Shown piece by piece: positions 1 through 11,846 of a stretch of 64,000 nucleotides of DNA. Source of the DNA: Trichaptum fuscoviolaceum. Its lineage: Eukaryota; Basidiomycota; Agaricomycetes; Hymenochaetales; Trichaptaceae. The translations under genes and the position numbers were made by a program. The stretch covers positions 667,981 through 731,980 of the forward strand of contig CAJSYZ010000006.1 of assembly GCA_910574455.1 (NCBI GenBank), in the 5' to 3' direction. Numbering within the stretch: position 1 is the first letter of the stretch; each line of letters opens with the position of its first letter. Below the pieces are notes generated by a model. That model worked only from the letters and a program-made list of their open reading frames with translations, was not told where the DNA came from and did no database searches.

Positions 1-2478
1 CATCCGAATCCGACACCACGAACAAAATCTGTCACTTCCGAATAGGTAGGGCGGGGAAGTTCGGTGTTACAATGCTCGTCCTTTGTTTTTTTGAAAAATC
101 CGCCGTTCAAAAATGTTAGGGTCTTCAAGGCAATTAAACAAAGAGACGAACGGCATTTGTATTTCCCTTTGACCGATAGATCCGACAGCGTGGCCAATAG
201 CGACTGGAGGATCGTCGTCATCGCACCGATGAAGTCAAAGCTGAGGCTAGGTTGCGCACACAGGATTATCAAATGAGTTAATCGAGAGCGAGAGATTTTG
301 GTGGCGCCTGTGCAGTTTTATATTCGATAGAAAGGACCAAGTCGACGACAAACTCCGTGATTGACGGCAAGTGGGCGCTGATGCACATAATACAGCTGCT
401 GCCAGACAAAATATGAGAGTGTTGAGTGGAGAGATAAGATGGTGCCAGGAAGTTGTGTCAAACTGCGCAGGCAGAATGGTGGTGATCAAATGAACGTAAA
501 AATACACCATTAGCCATTGTTTCGTCCCTTTCCGGGAAGATAGGAATCACCCGACTGCCGACTTTGTTCTTTGACGCTCAATGCGATGGCAAGCCTTTCG
601 TAGTGGAAACATAAACCGGCATCGATAAGCACAGAAGACGCCACACCGAATTTCATTATCGGAGCTAGGAGATCACTAACTTCAGAAGTTGCTTGTCAAA
701 CCAATTCGCTACAGTGACGAAGTAGGAGTCAGAGTGAGTATGCCTATGTTGTAATAGGGAGAATACGGTACTCACGATGAAACTTCCGAAAATAAGGATG
801 TATCGTTGAAGAATGATGATAGATAATTCAAGCTATCCCCCCCTGGCGTAAGATTGATGTGATAGGGCGAGTTGAAGAGGGGCATGTGCGTTCGCAAGGT
901 TTGCATCATCGGATATCTCAGACAGTCAATGCCCCTTGATCGAGCTCGTCAGAGTTACATTTGGCTTTTCGTGCCTCGCAAGTACGTCGTTCGTAAGTTG
1001 TCCGTCTCAAACGAGAGGGGTACCGTAGCCGAATACGACTGTCCGATAAGGGGGATCGTCTGCGACAGATAATGCAGCCTAGCTGTCGAGAATGGGTTGC
1101 GAGACATTCGTTTCCCTGTTATGCCCAAGCCATCTACTTCCGGGGACTGTCACCGTGGTCGTATTACCATAAGTTGATGCAGTTTATCTGATCGAGTGAA
1201 TGTGCCAATGTCGAGCAATGACCCGTTGGTGGGTGGGATGAAGAGTAACAACCGGCGGAGGTCGGCGCAAAAACATGGGGAGTAAAACTTGACACCGCCG
1301 TGGTAGGCCGCATGCTCGGTTTGATGTTTACTTGAGAGGTCCGCTCGAGTTCCTCCTTGCGCCCGTCGGCCTTAGGCTTATGCCCCGTCTCTTGCCATTG
1401 TATGACAGAGCACGATGCCACAATCAAGCAGCATAGGCGCTATTGTTAAGAAAACTCGAGTAGCCCTTGGTGATCGTGGGTTACTGGTAGTAATATTAGT
1501 TCATTGACCAATGTCTGGTAAGCCGTGTAAAGCCAATGAGAGTCGACTTCTATACAGTCTCTCATTTTTTTTTCTGCCTCCCTCTTCCATATCATAGTTT
1601 TCCGAGCAAAACATCTGTCTATGTCCTTTTTTGCGTTCGGGAGAAGTTTCGAGGATTTCGGATGCATGTGAGAGATTATAGCAAGCATGGAGAAGCTGTG
1701 CAGATGTAGGTACTATTGATGAGCGCCAGATTTGATTGAGGCTATTTGTAGAGTGTATGAGAAAAAGAGAGCAGAGGAAGCAGATTCAAAACTTGATGTT
1801 CAAGTTGCAGTTGAAGTTGAAAGTAAACTTGTTGAAGTTCGTCAAAAATCACTAAAGCGGAAGTTCGGCACCACTGGCAAGTCATGTGATCGGACTTTCC
1901 GGCATTGCTATATAAATTGTATAGCAATATTATGTAATATACTAGTACATCAATACTAACCCAAACTGGGCTCGTCCGACTCGACACGATTTCAAGGAAA
2001 ATCGAATGAAGGACGGCAAGGATGGGCCTATGCATCTTGTCGACGAACCACTACCATCTCGACACTTAGTCTGCCCCTCCCGCGAACCTTCGGAATATAA
2101 TTACAAGATCGACACCCCTGCAGATTAATACCTAATTACCTACCGAGCCAAGTCCGTTCAACTTACCCCTACTATCCTATCGAAGCTGCTTTTCAGTTCC
2201 TTTTGGTCTCAACTTCCACCTGCGAAACTTCGTTTTTATCTCTGAAATGAAGGACACGCGCATGCCGGAGCCTTCATGAAACGTCGTGCGGGCACCCGTA
2301 TTTTCCACCCGGCGCAAGTAACTCTCGCGATGTGATTGGTCGACGAATAGGGAGCTTTACTCGGCTTTGTCATGCGTCATTCACTGCAGTTTTAGAAGAC
2401 CAGCGCTTACCAGTGTGCTCCCTCTCCTCCTTCCACCGTCTGCCAGCTCGACAGTTTCTACTTCACCTTCTAACGACC
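1..2478. other. Unassigned region upstream of the iron transporter
   Basis: No convincing gene was found. Open frames here are short, lack paired splice sites joining them, and show no recognisable domain. A Leu/Lys/Val-rich low-complexity stretch around 1790-1840 is built from a loose GTTGAAGTT-type repeat. The last few hundred bases would contain the promoter and 5' leader of the iron transporter gene. Confidence 0.5.
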
Positions 2479-4255
2479 ATGTCTGCACCATCAGTACCAC
2501 TACCACGCAGACAACATAATCAATCAGCGACGTTGACGAACAATCAGCCACCAGTGTGGGCCGTGTCGGGCTCGGCGTCTCCAGAGGACGCCCCGCTACC
2601 TGTCAAATGCGCGAGACACGAAAACGAAAGGGAAGGGGTTTGCTGCAAGGAGTTGAAGGGGGATGATGAAAGACACCTCGTTGACCCAGATGTCGTCCGA
2701 GACGTGTGAGTGATATTCATTTGGTAATGTGTTGTTCTCTTGGTGGCATGATGGGGAGTGTATCGTCGCACTTTACGAGTTGACCGACCGCCACATACGT
2801 TGTTATCCCACGAAAAGGTCGAACACGGGCTATACTTCTCGCCACGTATGCGGCCGATTGTTTCATCCATTGGGGACACTCTCATCGAGCTAATCGAATA
2901 ATTTATGTGGCAAAGTGAATGCTTTGCTTCATGGGTTAAATAACTCAAGCACAAATTTTCGACTTATCTTCATCAGCATTGCTTCTTGCGTCATTGCGAA
3001 TTCGATATGAAGATATTAATCAGAAGCTCGAGCCCCCGCGTACCATCCATGATCTGGGGGTTCTATGTTAGCCATCGTGCTGAAGTGCGCATGCATTCTT
3101 CGCACGATGTCTTGGGAGAAGGAGGTAGCCGAACTCTTAAAGAGCCGTTGCGATTGTTTGTGGGCCGTACTAAACTCACCTCCATTATATCCGGATCTTC
3201 GAAATTTTCGAAGCCCGATATACGAGTCTGTCTTGCAGATTAGTGATGCGTTAACCCGGTCTTTACCGCCTCATGCATTCTCCTGCTGCTTCCCCCATCT
3301 GCCTTTCTGTCTTCTCGTGATACATGAGATTGTGTTACTGACGGCTTTCTTACCCTTTCCAGTGTAATTGGTCTATCCGATGGTCTCACAGTCCCTTTTG
3401 CTCTCGCAGCTGGTTTATCCAGCCTCGGGGAGTCGAAACTCGTCGTGATCGGGGGTGTTGCGGAATTGATTGCGGGCGCAATCTCCATGGGCGTAGGAGG
3501 TTTCTGTATGTATCTTTTTTTGACCCAACCACTCAATCACACGGCATCTAAACATCTTCATATCTAGTGGCATCGCAAAGCGAACGTGATCATTACCGAT
3601 ATCTCCGCCGGCATACAAACGCACGTGTCCTGCGTTCATGCTCTGGCGAGATGGAGCGCGAAGTCTTTGCGGTGTTAGGACCTGTCGGCGTCGAAGAAAA
3701 GCTTAGTCGTCAAGTTGCGCAGAATTTACTGAATGTAGAAATGGAGACGTCAAATAAGTCTCATGTCTCGTCTCCCTCTCAAAGCAGCGACATTGAGTCT
3801 GACAGCAACGGCTTGCGCTGGAGTAAGGACGTGGGCCTGACAGCGTTCCTTCTGAAGTTTGGTGAAGGCTTAGGTATTCTTTTCCTTATAATGCTTCCAA
3901 GTGAAACAAATAAAACTCATTCACTCCTTTCTTTTCTTATATGAAAATAGAGGAAGTGCCGACGAAGCGCCTATACATCTCCGCTTTCACTATCGGAATG
4001 GGCTATCTCCTGGGCGGCATTATTCCTCTGATCCCTTACTTTTTTATTCCGCGTGCACATATCGCGCTTATTTACTCCGCGATCGTCACTGGTATTACGC
4101 TTCTCGTTTTCGGCGTCGTGAAGACCCACGTTAGCGGTGCTCGGGGCGGATTTAGCGGTTATGTATGGGGCGCGGTAAGTACGCTATTTGTCGGCGGTGC
4201 AGCTGCCGCTGCTGCGTACGGAATCGTAGCCTTACTTGAGGGAGGCGGGGACTAA
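2479..4255 (+). CDS. CCC1: CCC1/VIT1-family vacuolar iron (Fe2+/Mn2+) transporter
   Basis: Four exons (2479-2705, 3363-3505, 3568-3873, 3951-4255) join in frame to 326 residues. The family moves cytosolic Fe2+ or Mn2+ into the vacuole in exchange for protons, protecting the cell from iron overload. Exon 2 carries the family signature GLSDGLTVPFALAAGLSS as helix 1 and ELIAGAISMGVGG as helix 2, followed in exon 3 by LASQSERDHY and a Glu-rich cytoplasmic loop (EMEREVFAVLGPVGVEEKL) that in this family binds metal. Exon 4 gives three more helices ending in a Gly/Ala-rich last helix, so five helices in total, as expected. The first 75 residues are hydrophilic and poorly conserved. The start is the first ATG with a good purine-rich context in the exon; upstream in-frame ATGs at 2332 and 2362 are less likely. 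Intron 1 is unusually long (657 nt). Family assignment is secure; metal preference is inferred. Confidence 0.93.
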
Positions 4256-7200
4256 CTGGTGCAGTCCATGCATTACTGTAATGTCTCAAAAGCTGTATAA
4301 ACACATCTCAATCGTATTGTATCACCACATTTACACAGTTCGCAGTCGTCTATCATTGCAATCGAAACCAAGTTCCTTGTTTGGCATGTTTAAGTAATCA
4401 CAGCTCATTACAATTCTGCTATACAGCGCAGTCGGATGTTTTCAAATGCTTCCCCTTCTTAGCTTCCAGATACACCAAGAAGTTAACCCGACGATCATGA
4501 CGCAGGCTAGGAAGATAAGAGAGCGATAAAATACATGGAAGAAATTCATCTCCACGGTGTTGAGCGCAAGCTTCTGAAACTATGGATTTCATCACATTAC
4601 TACTGTCTGGCAAAATGAAGCTATTAATTAGAGGTTCATGTCGATAATCCTCGGCCACACAGCTCGACAAATACTGCTTCACAACGATGATCGTCGTCTT
4701 ACCGGACATAGCCATGGGCACAGATCGTCGCTGTCATACCTCGGGACATAGTTGGCTGCAAAGGGGGGACCGTCGAATCAGAGCGCCTTCGGACCTCGTG
4801 CTTTTCGCCTGCAAATATACCGGAGCATCCAACTAGACCTTCGCGGCTTTGTAGACCTCGATACTTGACAGGAGGAATGCTTGGTACTCGCTCTTTCGTA
4901 AAGTTAACGGCCTTTCCAGAACTTGGGGGAAAGTTGAAGCTGCGTGTGACTGTGTCCGTAGAATGCGACCTTCAAGTGACAAAATAGGCAGACGGAGAGA
5001 GGGCAATATCAGCTCCGAAAGCTATGCATGAGAGTAACATGTACAATAACCTTAGTGCATGCCTGGTTTAGCGTGCACTCGCTTATGGGTGAAAGTGTTT
5101 ACAGGGGAACACCGCGTGTGTTGTTACTATTGTCAGAGCGTGCAACTGGACTTGTACAGTTGTTCTTATTACTATCTGCGGTGCAAAATGCAAATATCGT
5201 GAGTACGACGTCTCGAGTGTGCTGCCACCTGGAAAGAGACGGGAAGATTGCGAGGGGGGAGAACATATGAGCGCGGTTGTCAAGAACGGTAAAAAGCGGT
5301 TACACCCCCCAACCCATCCATTGACGGATCCGTGAGCTTCGAAGCCACCGCGCAAGGCTTCTGTAGGTCGGCCGGCCTCCTCACGCGTAAGAAAGTTTGC
5401 TCCTTGTTCCCTTAACCTTCATCAGTAGCGTCTAGAAGGTCTTGAGTAATACAAATTTGGGGTTGGTATTTATATCAAGCTCGTTAACGCCTCGGATTGG
5501 CGAGAGTTTCCCAAGGACTGCCTTCGATCTCAGCGACGCAGATAGATGGCGACAGAGCATCCAAAACCTCCCAGACACGCGTACCCGCACTCTTTCTACT
5601 CGCGATTTCATTTCAATCGACGACTCTCGCACACAAACCGACGATTGCACGCTCCTTCTTCATTCTTGAAACCCATTGACGTTCTCCGAGGCGTTAAGGC
5701 ACATGCAACGTCCGACCTGAGCATTAAGGGCCTCGAGTGCCCTTACGGCGGGGGCTGCCAATTGATTGGAGGATAAAATATGTAATATGGCTTTTCCCGT
5801 GCTTAAAAGAGGCGGGCGCACGCCGATAGAATGACGGCGTACGTACTGCCGAGCTTTTATCACGCATTGCAATCTCTGGCGTCCATTGGAATCCATTCAA
5901 AGGATAAAGTGTTGAGCTCGGTCCCTTGCGGTGACGTATGGCGGAGTGCAGGCGTAAAATGAGCCGAGAAATCTCAAGTAAAATTGCGGTGGCCGAAGGT
6001 ATCGCTATTGTTTTCGCTAAGAGCGGCTTTGATGACCGTCACTCGAGTTCAGATTCAAGCATCGGATCTTGCGGCGGAGGGCTAAGAAATGATGAAGTGG
6101 GGAAGCAGGGAAGTTTCTTTAGATCATATCATGGCAGTGACCGACATCACAAGACGAAGAAGATATCAAACGCACCATATACATGGCGACGATTGGATAC
6201 AATTTGGATGAGCAGAACCACCACGTGTGCGCCAGAACCAGAGGCATGTCAACGCCAGCGCTGTAAACAAGTCTCCTCCGCGCCAAGCGAATAAGGGACG
6301 CTAAGGTGAACGATGCATTTGAAGGGCGAGGTGAAGCTTGTTCAAGGATGAAGATGATAATCTCCGCGGTTGACACGGTGCGAGAGATATCATAACCCTA
6401 TATTCTGTGCGAGAGACTTTCTAGCCGTTTTGATCTCAAGATTAGATCTTTTCTTGCCTCAAGGGTGTCCCATGATCGCGGTGTTGGCCGACTATTCTAT
6501 GTGAGATGTCAACGATGGGTGAGCCCATTTGTCAAGTCGTATCCCATTTGTCCTGCCACCTGAGTTTCGCCATAGTCAAGATAAGACAGCTACAACGAGG
6601 CTTTCGTATTTATCCAGGCTGCCGAAAACGCGAGAGCGCTCGATCTCCTGTCCATTTATTGCTCGAGTGTTACCTAAAGGGCAAAGAAGGTTATGTCTAA
6701 CAAATGTAAGTCGGATTAAGAAACCCTACCTCTTGTACATGAACAGAGATACTGATACCGAGATGTCAAGCGGACATGCGTAGCTGCTATCGTCTGTGAG
6801 TCGAACGGCTGTTAAATATCAAGACAATGCGACAAATTTTTTTGTGAAAGCAAATATCACAGTCACCCAATTCCAGTAGAGGGTCGAATAGCTTATCGAT
6901 TCTCGCCAAACATAATAGAAACTGAAGATGGTTCTGAGAAATGACACGTGATTTAGATTCTCGGAACTGAGGTCTTGTAGTTGAGCTCCTCACAGACAGA
7001 AAATGCCCGAGTCATCTCGCAACAAGAACAATTGTGAACGAGTGGTCCGGACTGAGTATTCCCTATGTATCATAATTTCAGCGATGGAGGTGTGCAAAAC
7101 AGAGTGGCTGACAACCTTACAGGAAAATCGTAATGCACTATATCCCGTTCTGGTGATATTGTACTTCGAGAGAGAGTCACGACCTAAGCATTTGCCTCTG

Positions 7201-8765
7201 GAAAAGAAAGAAAGTTTTGACTCGAGCTCGGCCCAACCATTCAGTTCAGGGCAATGGCGATTCATCATTAACGAGCGAGTGCAAAGCCAGTCTCCTATCA
7301 CAGTATTTGTGTCCTAAGGCATGAATCGTTGATGATGATGTAACTTAGCATCCAGTTCAGCCACAACATCGCAAGAATCGAAGGCCGACAGCTCCCGGGG
7401 AAAGAGTTTGCGTTCAGTGGGGTGGCACAGCGTCTGTTGATCCACAAATACCATCTTAAGCATGCTCCTGCAGCACACTCGTTGATACAGAGGGCTTAGG
7501 GATAAATAGAGAAGCTCAGAGTGTTTCGGGTGCTGTTGGTCCTTTTAGTTTGAGTCCCTGCGCAACGTAGACGTTGGATGTCAAAGTCGATCAAGTTCGA
7601 GGAGGTGGCGGTCACCAGAAATATTTAAGTTCAAGCTGCTGACCAACCCGAAAACCAGCGAAAAAGGAATCTAGAAGCTTTCAAGTTCCGCTCACAGGCT
7701 GGCAATACTCCGACATTTCAACAATGAGTTAAATAATTATTTGCGAACGCTGTGGGTGCACAGCAGAGCCCGCTACCAATGTTGGGTAGTTCTATTACAT
7801 TTTAGAATGTATAAATTTCTTATATATACATATGTGACAATGATTATAAGTTATAAGAATCTTTTTTATGCAAATGAAAGGAGGCCGTCCGCGTCCTCGT
7901 CCGGCGCGCTCGCTTTGCTCGCGCCCCCGTTCTCGGACACCGAGTTGCACAGAGACCATACATTGTGAATAATATAAGTAACTTGTAAGTACCAATTTAG
8001 TGATTATAATTTATACAAGATATTATATGTGAAAATGAATCTGTGTGGTGTGGCATCCTTGTCCGCCGCGCTCGCTTGCTTCGCTCGCGCAACTTGAACC
8101 CGGATACGGAGACTGTGCTATTTGAGCTCAATTGGACTTAAGTAAACTTAATTAACTTAATGCATCCATTGTAAGCAATTTAAGTAACTTGTAAGTGAAC
8201 CTAAGTTCGGCACTTTGTATTTACCGAAAGGCCGGCCTAGACTAAAGGCACATGACATTCACGTGATAAATAAGGTTTTGACTGAAAAAAGTGACAATCA
8301 GTACGCCTTTAGAACCCGCTAGGGGTAGCGGGAATTTTCGTCCTATTAATCGTAGAGAAAAAAGGACAAAGGAATAAACAGTGCGGCCAGTTATTTCCTT
8401 AACCACTCGGTTAGGTGTGAAGAAGTATTCGCGTTGATGTGCACTGATGGAGGAGGAGTGCCTGTACCCGACTTCAAGCCTTGGTCCGTAATTGCATTAT
8501 AAGATGATAGACTCTAAATAATGTATGACAGGTTGTGTTAGTAGAATAGAAATAGAAGAGCACAGTGGTCGTCAGCAAGTAGTATTCGTAGTCTGCCATA
8601 TGCAAGAGGCTCAGCGCCGAGTCAGCGGTCGTAATGGAAAGCAATCCAAGAAATGTGAGTCCACTCTGTCACAGCGATGTGATCTCTGAGCAAAGCGTGC
8701 CTTATTTCACCCGGTACTGGCACATGGTAATGGCCCGGCGTAGAACGAAAGACAATGCGCGTAGT
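4256..8765. other. Gene-poor 4.5-kb intergenic region
   Basis: No gene could be supported on either strand. Several open frames of 60-120 codons exist, but none shows a known motif or coherent splice pattern. A minus-strand stretch at 5430-6380 has some hydrophobic segments and could be the decayed remains of a membrane-protein gene, but this is not demonstrated. The part at 7.8-8.2 kb holds a degenerate direct repeat described separately. Confidence 0.5.
7840..8200. repeat. Degenerate AT-rich direct repeat with embedded GC-rich islands
   Basis: Two related units lie about 200 bp apart. Each has an AT-rich part, a short CG-rich island (around 7890-7935 and 8055-8095, both containing GCGCTCGCTT and GCTCGCGC), and then the same AT-rich motif AAGTAACTTGTAAGT (near 7977 and 8184). 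Flanking bases such as ATTGTGAATAATAT and ATTGTAAGCAATTT also align loosely. The base composition differs sharply from the surroundings. It could be an old tandem duplication or the remnant of a small non-autonomous element; no terminal inverted repeats or target-site duplication were recognised. Confidence 0.5.
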
Positions 8766-9828
8766 TCACGGCTTCGGCTCCCTGAGCATGCAGAACAAGG
8801 GAAACCCGCCCTGGTAGCTCCCAAAGTTCTTCGTGGCCTTAACTCTGAAGTTAAATTTCGAGAAGATTCGGACCTGTGAGGGGCACGCGGCATCTTTAAA
8901 AAGACGATAAGGCAGCATGGATTGAGGACGCACCAAAACGTCAGTATGAGCCTCGAGACAGGCCTTTTGTCTGCCCACATCCGCCTGTACATGACTATCA
9001 GATTATCTGCGATGACGGAGAGGAAAGACAACGTCCATACCTTATCCACGACTGATTGTATAAGCTGTCGTCCAATCCCTCGGCGTTGTTGGTCCGGATG
9101 TACCGCAACACAGCGTATATACCACGCGGATTTTCGAACTTCGTGGCTACCGAGCGCGAGCACCGTCAATTCGTGGAACTTCGGCCGCAGCTAGGTCACG
9201 AGAAGAGGCGTCAGTGGTTATCGACACTCCGATGATTAGGCGCATTTTACATGGGCGGTCCACCATTGCTGCATCTCGGCGGTGAGCCTCGACACATAAT
9301 CGTGCGACGGTGTATAGTGATTGTTCGGGCTGCGAAATGGTGTCGTTGCGTCGTGAGTAAGAAAAGGGTGGTTGTCTGAGCACGAGATATACGACATACT
9401 CCTGGACAAAGTCCTGGCCGGGCGCGTAGACGAATAAGACACCAATAATACCCCCGGCTTGTTCCGCGACGAACACCTCTCCTTGCGTTAGACACAGATC
9501 CAGTTGCGACCGAAAGAACGGGGCCTCAAGCGACGAGCGCCCGCCTGTCATGGCCGCCAGCTCCATGTCTGGGTACCGCCATAACGATAAGGTGCTTCTT
9601 CAATAATGTGATAAAAGAAGACGACGAACCTCCCTGGAAGGCCACGATTAAAACCTGAATAATCCGCTCCCTCTCCTGCGCTGTCATGAGCGGACTCATC
9701 AGCACGCTGCTCACAAAGAAATAACCAATCGACACACCTGTGGGCGAAGAGATTTTTCTAATCGAAACCGAGTTGGCAGACATCAAAGCAGAGGGTTTTG
9801 CTGGGGTATGAGGCGTGATCGGTATCAT
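8766..9828 (-). CDS. GNAT-family N-acetyltransferase
   Basis: Six exons (9828-9630, 9568-9400, 9329-9251, 9190-9041, 8984-8934, 8873-8766) join in frame to 251 residues. Introns are 51-70 nt with GT..AG ends. The protein transfers an acetyl group from acetyl-CoA to an unknown amine. Motif A is clear at about residues 165-190: YIRCVAVHPDQQRRGIGRQL, with the QxxGxG-type acetyl-CoA pyrophosphate loop. The N-terminal third (MTAQERERIIQVLIVAFQGD, then a MTGGRSSL loop) matches the usual first helix and loop of the fungal GNAT subgroup, and the last exon gives the terminal strand with YQGGFPLFCMLREP. No signal peptide or membrane helix is seen, so it is probably cytosolic. The substrate cannot be inferred. 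It is flanked by long unassigned regions and has no obvious partner gene. Confidence 0.85.
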
Positions 9829-11846
9829 CTGCGTTCAGCCAGCGTTTAAATACGACCGGCATAACCCTCTTCACGATCGAACGCATTCACCACAGCCATG
9901 ACTAGCCGACTGCCCTGACCCGACAGATTTGACTCAACAATGGAAGGGATATCTCCTAGTCCTCCGCGGAGCTAAAAAGAAAGCAAATTCACCCAACCCC
10001 GAAAGCAGAACGGACGCTCCCGGGGGGACACGTTCCGAGTCAAGAGCAGGGCATGCTGCCCGGTTAGTTGGCCCAGGACGTGATCGCCTCAGACGAGCGG
10101 AACGCCCGTTAGGGCCTTCATCAATCCGAGCGGGAAACTTGCGAAGGAAGGCGCTGGGACGTGGATTCGAACACCTGAGAAATGACGTGGCCGCTGCTCA
10201 TGCTAATAATGGGTCAGGACTACTTGTATTGGTCGTCCTGCAGCCACAGTCACACCAAGGCTATGTTAAAACATCATTCGTATCTGTTCATTGAGAACAT
10301 CAGCATCGTTCCGCGGTCTTGTGCAAGGCCAAGGCATGACCTTTCTCTCGACTACCGATCATCGATCAGCGTATCGTACTGCCGTTTCAGCTGGGAAGCC
10401 GTACCGAGATGCATAGGGAAAAGGAAAGAACAGTCCCTCATCCTCTTCTTAGGCTCTCTTCTATCCCGGGTGCGTTTCGTGTTTGGGTTCTATGCGCGCT
10501 AGTGCTAAGCGAAGTCAGATCCCTTCGCCGTAGCATGATCTTCGCATGAGAGGAAGCAGGAATTTAGATTGGGTACTTACCATAAGTAAAACTTTTACGC
10601 TCCACAAGTCGGAAGGTCGGGAGTGCATACCCCTTTCCCTGCGAAATGCATAATTTTCAGGTACAGTACGTCGAAGCCGGAGAAACTCAATCAGTACCAC
10701 CTAAAAATCAGAATATATGTAATTCATGCATGGCCACATGGCCAAAGTATACAAGACGTGCGGACGAACCAGTCGCCCTTCAATGCATGAGCTCCAGTGC
10801 ATCCATGGGCACAAAGCAGCCGCATTGGCAGCTACGGGAATGAAGCAAGGCGTCCCCGATGTAACGGTTGACGAACATCTGGCCTGTCGATTCGCCGAGG
10901 ATATACACTTACTTGCAAATTTGCGTAGTGCGCCCCGAACATTTGAAGGCCTCGGGCGCGGTTTCACGCACTTATAGTCGTTTGTCTACGCATTCGCATA
11001 TGTCAGACTCACGAGAGCTATTCTTGTCGACCACCGAGACATTAACTTTCCACTGTCCGGCTCCTTTAGTAGCAAATAGCTCCATAATTTATTTACCACT
11101 GGCAAAGCATCTATAGGCCATTCAAATTCCGTCAGAACTATGTATGATGTGCGACGACACGGACGCCCTCATCATCCTCCACTCACATCATCCGAGTCAA
11201 GACAACTTTTCTGATCCTTCCGGCCTCCTTGATTTCTTTCGTATAAACAATTTACGAGGAAGATTTAATCTTTACGTCGCAACTGCAAGATCCGGCGATC
11301 TGGCCACGAGATTCATAAGGGGGAAAGTTAAGTGGCTCAGTCAACACCGCGGTTTCCGCTGAAAAGCAAGAGGCGACTTGAAAATTATTGGCGATTGGCG
11401 CAGCAGACCAAAGGCCGAGAGCCCAAGCACTGAACACTTTGCCGATCACATCTGGACACCCGCCCTGCCTTATATGGAAATAGACATGACACATTACAAG
11501 TCTGAATAAAGTATTGGCAAAAAACGACCTTGCTATTCTGCTTCAACAATCAACCATTCACTAAAACGAAAAACTAATACACGTATAAAAATGAGCCGAG
11601 ACCTCTCATGATCTCGGTCTTCGCGTTGTCGAATACTAGTCTGAAGTCCATCGATAGTACGAAAACCGAGAAAAGCGAGCCAATAACAAACGAAAGACTA
11701 AACAAGAAGAGGAATATGATCTTGGTTTTATTCTAGAAAATACCAGAGAGAGAGGATCGCTCCGAGGTCAGGATCGACATGATGAGGGTGAAGGAACCGG
11801 GTGTGGTCAGCAGTCCTTTCTTAAACTTCCTACTTCTATCCCGCGT
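9829..11846. other. Unassigned 2-kb intergenic region
   Basis: No gene could be supported. The longest frames (around 10182-10502 and 10700-10980, both strands) are under 125 codons with no recognisable motif. The plus-strand frame at 10726-10977 (with DVTVDEHLACRFAEDIHLL) reads somewhat like protein and could be a remnant exon, but no partner exon was found. Confidence 0.45.

Noticed and set aside
3065..3367. Open frame inside CCC1 intron 1
   Set aside because: No protein similarity; joining 2705 to 3363 gives the uninterrupted family motif.
5430..6380. Hydrophobic minus-strand frames suggesting a decayed membrane protein
   Set aside because: No motif of a known family and no consistent splice sites; could be chance.
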